Shown here one piece after another: positions 59,444 to 64,000 of a DNA stretch of 64,000 nucleotides. The notes under the pieces were generated by a model that made no database searches, was not told the origin of the DNA, and saw only the letters and a list, made by a program, of their open reading frames with translations. A program made the translations under genes and the position numbers. Position 1 is the first letter of the stretch, and each line of letters starts with the position of its first letter. Source of the DNA: CAVRXQ01 sp963849105 (GTDB lineage Bacteria > Actinomycetota > Acidimicrobiia > Acidimicrobiales > Bog-793); NCBI GenBank assembly GCA_963849105.1, contig CAWKGD010000003.1:372001-436000 (forward strand), read 5' to 3'.

Positions 59444-60733
59444 TCAGTTCCCCAGGACCTCTGGTGCGGTGAGCGCAAGCCCGAGCAGTTCAGGTGGCTC
59501 GTCGCGGACTCGGTTCAGCGCGGCGCGGCTCGTGTTGGTCCACGCGTCGACGCCGAGCATTGCGCCGATCATGTCGATCCGCTCCGGTCCCGCCGCTTCC
59601 TCGATCGGGGTGGTATCGGCGATCTGGGAGACGTTCTGCGCGAAGTCGAATTGCGCGACGCTCGCCGCCGTCGACAGCCAGTACAAATTCGACCCCCAGC
59701 CACCGACCGTCGGCGGATCGAAGGGGATCTGGCCGAGGTTGGAGAGCACCCACTGCAGATAGCCCGCCCCGCCGATCTTTTTGAACGAATTCGTCCGCAG
59801 CCCAAGTCCGCGCATGATCCCAGCTACCCACTCGATCGGCTGTTTCACGAGGCCGCGGTACGCCTGCTCGGACCGGAAGTTCGGATGCAAGAAGATTGCC
59901 CTGAGCAGGTTCGTCATATTGAGGTCGCGTGCGTAGCCACTGGCGAGCTCGGCGACCACCGGGTCGGAAAGATCGACGGGATACGCGAGCCAGGACCACA
60001 TCCGCGCGGAGACCCAGCGCGCGGACTGCGGGGTCCGGGTGACGATCGCGATGATGTCGTCACCGTAGAGATCTCCGAAATACCCCATGAAGTTCTTATC
60101 GCCGAAGTCGTGTGCCCACTCGTTCAGTACAAAGGCTCCGTCGACGTTGTAGGACCATCCCGTGAACGCGCGTGCAGATTCCCTGACGTCGCTTTGTGAA
60201 TACGTCCCGACTCCCATCGTGAAGCGCTCCATCAGCTCTCGTGCAAAGTTCTCGTTCGGGGAGCTGTTCACATCGGTGTCGGCGTCGAGCCAGATCTGCA
60301 TCGCCGGGTCTTTCGCGATGGCGAGCGTGAGTTCTTCGTACGATCCCGGCCCGAGGGTGCGAAAGAGCTCGTTCTGGTGGTACATGAACACTGGGACGCC
60401 GACCTTGCTGAACCCCGTCGGGAATTGCCCGTGCAGGAGGAGGGTCAACTTCTCGCGCAGCGGCGTCGTCGTCGCGGCCATCTTGTCGAGCCACCAGCCG
60501 ATGAGCCCGATGTACTGATTCCATTCGTTGCCGCCGTGACCCCTGGCGACTTCGGCGTAAGGGGTAACGATCGGGGGGCTAACCAGAGCCCGGTCTGGCT
60601 CGGAGAGGCCCGCCAGCAGCTGGTCGACGGTCGCTTCGAAGCCGGCTGCGGCGGCGGCGGCGAGTTGGGCGCCGTCCCCGCCGAACCCGGCGCGTCGATA
60701 AAGGAGAGCGACGTCCGTGCGCGTCGAACTCAT
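59444..60733 (-). CDS. DUF1800-family protein
   Basis: A 429-residue protein. TDVALLYRRAGFGGDGAQLA opens the family, and NFARELMERFTMGVGTYSQS with ARAFTGWSYNVDGAFV is its core motif. TNLLRAIFLHPNFRSEQAYR and YLQWVLSNLGQIPFDPPTVG follow. No signal peptide is evident from the ATG at 60733; the frame is open upstream but unlike the family. DUF1800 and DUF1501 genes are paired in many bacteria, and the function is unknown. It is the first gene of a three-gene operon. Confidence 0.92.
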   Translation of the reverse strand: MSSTRTDVALLYRRAGFGGDGAQLAAAAAAGFEATVDQLLAGLSEPDRALVSPPIVTPYAEVARGHGGNEWNQYIGLIGWWLDKMAATTTPLREKLTLLLHGQFPTGFSKVGVPVFMYHQNELFRTLGPGSYEELTLAIAKDPAMQIWLDADTDVNSSPNENFARELMERFTMGVGTYSQSDVRESARAFTGWSYNVDGAFVLNEWAHDFGDKNFMGYFGDLYGDDIIAIVTRTPQSARWVSARMWSWLAYPVDLSDPVVAELASGYARDLNMTNLLRAIFLHPNFRSEQAYRGLVKQPIEWVAGIMRGLGLRTNSFKKIGGAGYLQWVLSNLGQIPFDPPTVGGWGSNLYWLSTAASVAQFDFAQNVSQIADTTPIEEAAGPERIDMIGAMLGVDAWTNTSRAALNRVRDEPPELLGLALTAPEVLGN

Positions 60734-61082
60734 CGCGGCCGGTTTTTCGTGAGGATCTCGATTCCTTTCACATTCACTGGCAGGCCAACGTTCTGGTCGG
60801 GAGCGTCTCGCCGGTGAGGCCGGGTCGCCGATGATACCGGGTGTCACGGCAATATGCCACTGACAGTGGCGCGACCTCCACTCAGTGTGGCGTCCTCTCG
60901 AAAGAACGGCCGGACCGGAGCGGGCCGAGGCCCGCCTGCCAAACGCCGAAGGGGGATGCGACGCCGGCTGGGCAAGGGGCCGACGCTGCTCGGGCTTCGT
61001 CAAAGCTGCCGAATACTCGAGTCTGTGCGCGGGGACTGGAAGGTATACTCCACCAGCGGTTTGTCGAACGAAGGGTAGGCAG
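60734..61082. other. Divergent promoter region before rimP
   Basis: About 350 bases separate the DUF1800 operon from the rimP leader. No gene is supported, although one frame is open. TATACT at 61044-61049 is a good -10-like hexamer for the plus strand; its -35 is not clear. Confidence 0.45.
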
Positions 61083-61116
61083 GAACGTGGGCTTTCCGCC
61101 CACGTTCTTCTTTTCC
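61083..61116 (+). terminator. Terminator-like hairpin in the rimP-nusA-infB leader
   Basis: GAACGTGGGC (61083-61092) and GCCCACGTTC (61098-61107) pair exactly around TTTCC and are followed by TTCTTTTCC. No plus-strand gene ends upstream, so it acts on the leader of the rimP operon itself. The flanks GGCAGGAA and TTCCTGCC can pair further. An attenuator controlled by NusA, or a constitutive brake, is possible (inference). Confidence 0.75.
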
Positions 61117-61170
61117 TGCCCGCCGACGACCGGGGTGACCAGGGGAAACGGGGAGCGGGAGTTGACAACG

Positions 61171-61707
61171 GTGAGCAGCGGAGCGACGGGCGACATGACG
61201 TCGGCGGGTTCCGACGCGTTCGAACGCGCCCTTTGGCCGGTCGTCGGCGCCTTCGGCCTTGAGGTTGTCGACTCCGAGCAGGCGGGAAGGACGCTGCGGG
61301 TCATCGTCGAGGGCGACCGCCCGCTCGACCTCGACCGCATCGCCGAGGTCTCGGCCGCCGTGTCCGCCTTCCTTGATGAGCGACCGGATCTCGCGCCGCT
61401 TCACCGATACGAACTCGAGGTCTCGAGTCCGGGGCTCGAACGTCGGCTGCGCCGCGCCGCGCATTTCGCCCGATCGGTCGGACAACGTATCGCCGTGCGC
61501 ACCGTCGCCACCGCGCCCGGAGAACGCCGCGCCGAAGGCGCGCTCTTGAACGCCGATGAGGACGGCTTTTTAATCGCGCTCGACGACGGTTCGACGCAGC
61601 AGATCGCCTACGCGGACGTCGATCGCGCGCACACGGTTTTTGACTGGAAGGCTGCGCTCGCGAGCGCGAAGCGCGACGCGCACCAGGTGGAGGACGCGGC
61701 GCGATGA
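61171..61707 (+). CDS. rimP: Ribosome maturation factor RimP
   Basis: A 178-residue protein needed for 30S subunit assembly. FERALWPVVGAFGLEVVDSE and LRVIVEGDRPLDLDRIAEVS are the N-terminal alpha/beta domain, HRYELEVSSPGLERRLRRAA the family signature, and the C-terminal part is the SH3-like barrel (ADEDGFLIALDDGSTQQIAY). The start is not settled: GTG 61171 and TTG 61162 both have GGGAG sites, and ATG 61195 is possible. Its stop overlaps the nusA start as ATGA. Confidence 0.9.
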   Translation: MSSGATGDMTSAGSDAFERALWPVVGAFGLEVVDSEQAGRTLRVIVEGDRPLDLDRIAEVSAAVSAFLDERPDLAPLHRYELEVSSPGLERRLRRAAHFARSVGQRIAVRTVATAPGERRAEGALLNADEDGFLIALDDGSTQQIAYADVDRAHTVFDWKAALASAKRDAHQVEDAAR

Positions 61708-62954
61708 CGGCGACGAACTTCGAATTCCTAGACGCGCTCCAGCAGATCGCCCGCGACAAGGGCATCTCGGTCGACACGTTGTTGGAGGCGCTCGCCAACG
61801 CGCTCGTCGCGGCGTACAAGCGGCTTCCCGATTCGGCAGAGGAAGCCTTCGTCACGATCGATTCGGACTCCGGTGAGATCCGCGTCTACGGACAGGAGCT
61901 CGACGAAGAGGGCAACGTCGTTCGCGAGTGGGACGATACGCCCGACGACTTCGGGCGCATTGCCGCGCAGGCGGCGAAACAGGTCATCTTGCAGCGCATT
62001 CGCGAAGCCGAGCGAGACCTCAAGTACGAGGAGTACGCGGGCCGCGAGGGCGACATCGTCACCGGCATCATCCAGCAATCCGACAACCGCTACACGTTGT
62101 TGGACTTGGGCAAGGTCGAGGCGCTGTTGCCTCAGGCCGAGCAGGTCCCTTACGAGCGCTATGACCACGGCGCCCGGCTGAAGGCCTACATCGTTGAGGT
62201 CCGCAAGACCGCGAAAGGCCCGCAGATCGTCGTGTCGCGCAGTCACCCCGGGCTCATCAAGCGATTGTTCGAACTCGAGGTGCCGGAGATCTCGAACGGC
62301 GTCGTCGAGATCAAGGCGTGCGCACGTGAGCCAGGGCACCGCACGAAGATTGCCGTCTGGTCGAACGACCCGAACGTCGACCCCGTCGGCGCCTGCGTCG
62401 GCGCGCGCGGCGCGCGCGTCCGCATGGTGACGAACGAGCTGCGCGGCGAAAAAGTCGACATCGTTCCGTACTCGGACGATCCGGCCGAGTTCGTCGCCCG
62501 CGCGCTGCAGCCCGCCCGGGTGAAAGAGGTGCGCCTCGATGAGGCGTCCGGCACGGCGACGGTGATCGTCCACGACTTCCAGCTCTCTTTGGCGATCGGC
62601 AAGGAGGGCCAGAACGCCCGCCTGGCGGCGCGCCTGACGGGCTGGCGCATCGACATCAAAAGCGAGACCCAGCTCGCCGAAGAGGAGTCGGGCATTGCCG
62701 GCGTCGACTGGGCCGAGGGCGAGTGGGTCGAAAACGAGGCCGGCGAGATGGTCTTCCAGCCCGCCGGTGGTGGCGCGCCCGTCTCGATGGCCGAATGGGA
62801 ACAGGGCGGCGCTAGTGGAGGAGACGGTGCCGACCAGACGCCGAGCACCACCGAAGCCGCGGCGCCCGATGCGGTCGTCGAACAAGCGTCACCAGAAGGC
62901 GTCGAGACGGCCGAAACCGCCCCCGACCCGGCGACGGAAGGCAACGCCGGGTAA
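61704..62954 (+). CDS. nusA: Transcription termination/antitermination protein NusA
   Basis: A 416-residue protein that binds RNA polymerase and nascent RNA. The N-terminal domain (about 1-125) begins FEFLDALQQIARDKGISVDT, then S1 (GDIVTGIIQQSDNRYTLLDL), KH1 (WSNDPNVDPVGACVGARGAR) and KH2 (SLAIGKEGQNARLAARLTGW). The acidic C-terminal tail (about 325-416) replaces the repeat domains of proteobacterial NusA. It overlaps rimP by four bases. infB begins about 140 bases later. Confidence 0.95.
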   Translation: MTATNFEFLDALQQIARDKGISVDTLLEALANALVAAYKRLPDSAEEAFVTIDSDSGEIRVYGQELDEEGNVVREWDDTPDDFGRIAAQAAKQVILQRIREAERDLKYEEYAGREGDIVTGIIQQSDNRYTLLDLGKVEALLPQAEQVPYERYDHGARLKAYIVEVRKTAKGPQIVVSRSHPGLIKRLFELEVPEISNGVVEIKACAREPGHRTKIAVWSNDPNVDPVGACVGARGARVRMVTNELRGEKVDIVPYSDDPAEFVARALQPARVKEVRLDEASGTATVIVHDFQLSLAIGKEGQNARLAARLTGWRIDIKSETQLAEEESGIAGVDWAEGEWVENEAGEMVFQPAGGGAPVSMAEWEQGGASGGDGADQTPSTTEAAAPDAVVEQASPEGVETAETAPDPATEGNAG

Positions 62955-62964
62955 GACGCTTGGA

Positions 62965-62982
62965 GCGGGGTCGTTCCCCCGC
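62965..62982 (+). other. Small hairpin between nusA and infB; no ylxR gene
   Basis: GCGGGG (62965-62970) and CCCCGC (62977-62982) form a stem 11 bases after the nusA stop. The following 110 bases have no reading frame like YlxR (DUF448), which commonly lies here in actinobacteria. Confidence 0.45.
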
Positions 62983-63096
62983 CTTCGCCTCTTCGCCTCA
63001 AACGACCTGGTCCGAGGTGTGGGAGGATGGTGAAGCTGCGCGCACTGTTCGGCTTGTGCCGTCCGGTGTGTGCAAAGACCGAGGAGTCATTGGAAG

Positions 63097-64000
63097 TTGG
63101 CGAGAAATATCCGCGTCTATGAGCTCGCTCGAGAGCTCGGTTTGACGAATAAAGAGGCGCTCGACCTCGCGTTGTCGCTCGGCATCGGCGTGAAGAGCCA
63201 CTCGTCGTCGATCGAGGACGCCCAGGCCGATCGGGTCCGCCGCAAGGCGGAGCGCGAAGGCATGATCCGCGCGACGGCGCCCGAGCTGGCTGCCGCCCCG
63301 GAGCCGGAGCGCCCGAGCGCGCCGGCGCGGGTCGTCGCGGAGCCCGAACCCGCTGCAGAGATCCACCGCGTCGTGAGAAGCCGCCCCGCCTCCGAACTCG
63401 GTGAGACCGCCGCCCAGATGGCTCAGCGGGCCGCGCCCGCCCGACCGCAACCGCCGGCGCCGCTTCGACCGGCACCTCTCCGCCCTGCCGGCTCGCCCCC
63501 GCCTGCCTCGCCGCGCCCCCCGCTGACGAGCCCGAGCGGGCGGCCGATCCCGCCGCCGCCTGGGCCGCGCGGTCCGAGCGGGCGGCCGATCCCGCCGCCG
63601 CCTGGAATGGGTGGGCGATCGACCGGCTCGCCTGGCCGTCCCGCGCCGTCGTCTGGCGCGCCGCGAGGCGGCGGCTTCGGTCAGCGTTCCGCGCCCGGGG
63701 GCACGCCGCGCAGTGGCGGCTTCGGCGGCGGAAGACCGAGTGGTGGCTTCGGCGGCGGCGGTGCTGGCCGACCAGGCGGCGGCGGCTTCGGCGGACGTCC
63801 CGGTGGTGGACCGGGCGGCCCTGGTGGTGCGCCGGGCGGGAGAGGTGGTCCCGGTGGACGCGGCCGTGCGCCGCAACGGCGTCAGCAGCGGCGGCGGCGC
63901 AATGTCGAAGAGCTCGAGCCGATCCAGGTCGCGCAGTACGTGCCGTCGAACGCGCCGGTGCCCGATCACGAAGTGATCGTCGAGCGCGGCAGCACGCCCC
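63097..64000 (+). CDS. infB: Translation initiation factor IF-2, N-terminal part (cut by the window end)
   Basis: About 301 residues are visible. The frame is open to the end. RNIRVYELARELGLTNKEAL at the start is the IF2_N helical module, followed by SLGIGVKSHSSSIEDAQADR. A long low-complexity linker rich in Pro, then Gly, Arg and Ala (GGFGGGRPSGGFGGGGAGRP), is typical of actinobacterial IF-2. The GTPase domain lies past the window. The TTG at 63097 is preferred because the IF2_N module begins there and GAGGAG stands ten bases upstream. Confidence 0.9.
   Translation, partial: MARNIRVYELARELGLTNKEALDLALSLGIGVKSHSSSIEDAQADRVRRKAEREGMIRATAPELAAAPEPERPSAPARVVAEPEPAAEIHRVVRSRPASELGETAAQMAQRAAPARPQPPAPLRPAPLRPAGSPPPASPRPPLTSPSGRPIPPPPGPRGPSGRPIPPPPGMGGRSTGSPGRPAPSSGAPRGGGFGQRSAPGGTPRSGGFGGGRPSGGFGGGGAGRPGGGGFGGRPGGGPGGPGGAPGGRGGPGGRGRAPQRRQQRRRRNVEELEPIQVAQYVPSNAPVPDHEVIVERGSTP

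Noticed and set aside
61728..62885. 385-codon minus-strand frame opposite nusA
   Set aside because: It is the antisense of a conserved gene in very GC-rich DNA and has no recognisable domain.
62941..63096. Possible ylxR between nusA and infB
   Set aside because: No frame shows the conserved YlxR cysteine and arginine pattern.
62243..63475. Minus-strand frame opposite nusA and infB
   Set aside because: An antisense artefact of low-complexity GC-rich sequence.

Overview
The window reads as chromosomal DNA of a high-GC Actinomycetota, probably in or near the class Acidimicrobiia (inference). The signs are strongly GC-biased third codon positions, frequent GTG and TTG starts with GGAGG-type ribosome sites, an actinobacterial-type LexA box in front of a dnaE2-type polymerase, an InhA-like enoyl reductase, a DUF1800/DUF1501 pair and a rimP-nusA-infB block. 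No rRNA operon, CRISPR array or replication origin was seen. One complete tRNA gene (tRNA-Cys, GCA) is present.

Region 1 (1-18.6 kb) is mostly housekeeping and stress genes: the end of an amidase, a decayed VOC gene, a secreted HtrA-like protease, SOS-linked error-prone polymerase dnaE2, a phosphoribosyltransferase, an adenosine-specific kinase family protein, a cyclopropane-fatty-acid-synthase-type methyltransferase, MscL with an added zinc ribbon, a TRZ/ATZ amidohydrolase, a large secreted protein of unknown function closed by a perfect hairpin, a Dyp-type peroxidase, an MMPL transporter and a secreted protein.

Region 2 (19.9-38.3 kb) follows a gene-poor 1.3 kb stretch and is a surface-glycan locus. 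A plus-strand run with many 4-31 base overlaps encodes UDP-sugar dehydrogenase, several GT2 and GT4 glycosyltransferases, a polysaccharide deacetylase, a membrane protein built from four tandem repeats, a large multi-pass membrane protein, a flippase and an anchored GH26-like hydrolase. A converging three-gene minus-strand operon encodes an ATP-grasp/flavin-monooxygenase fusion, a CmcI-like methyltransferase and a further GT2. This operon is the best candidate here for an undescribed biosynthetic or glycan-modification pathway.

Region 3 (38.5-52.8 kb) is accessory and decayed. It holds a flavoprotein disulfide reductase coupled to a VOC protein, a frameshifted ClpX-type zinc finger, small membrane and PilZ-like proteins, a frameshifted tyrosine integrase that runs into a 43-base copy of the 3' part of tRNA-Cys, a frameshifted IS110-type transposase, a flippase-like membrane protein, stress-type small proteins, a methyltransferase, a DUF234-type ATPase with a palindrome at its start codon, and then the intact tRNA-Cys. 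The two tRNA-Cys sequences bracket a roughly 7.5 kb probable integrated island.

Region 4 (52.8-64 kb) holds the InhA-like reductase, a chimeric membrane/LuxR gene, an SRPBCC protein, a broken XRE-nucleotidyltransferase pair, a BTAD-domain regulator lacking a visible DNA-binding domain, a secreted-protein/DUF1501/DUF1800 operon, and rimP-nusA-infB preceded by a terminator-like leader hairpin. No ylxR fits between nusA and infB. Single-base frameshifts or deletions recur in the accessory part (integrase, transposase, ClpX zinc finger, XRE gene), so either decay or assembly error should be considered.
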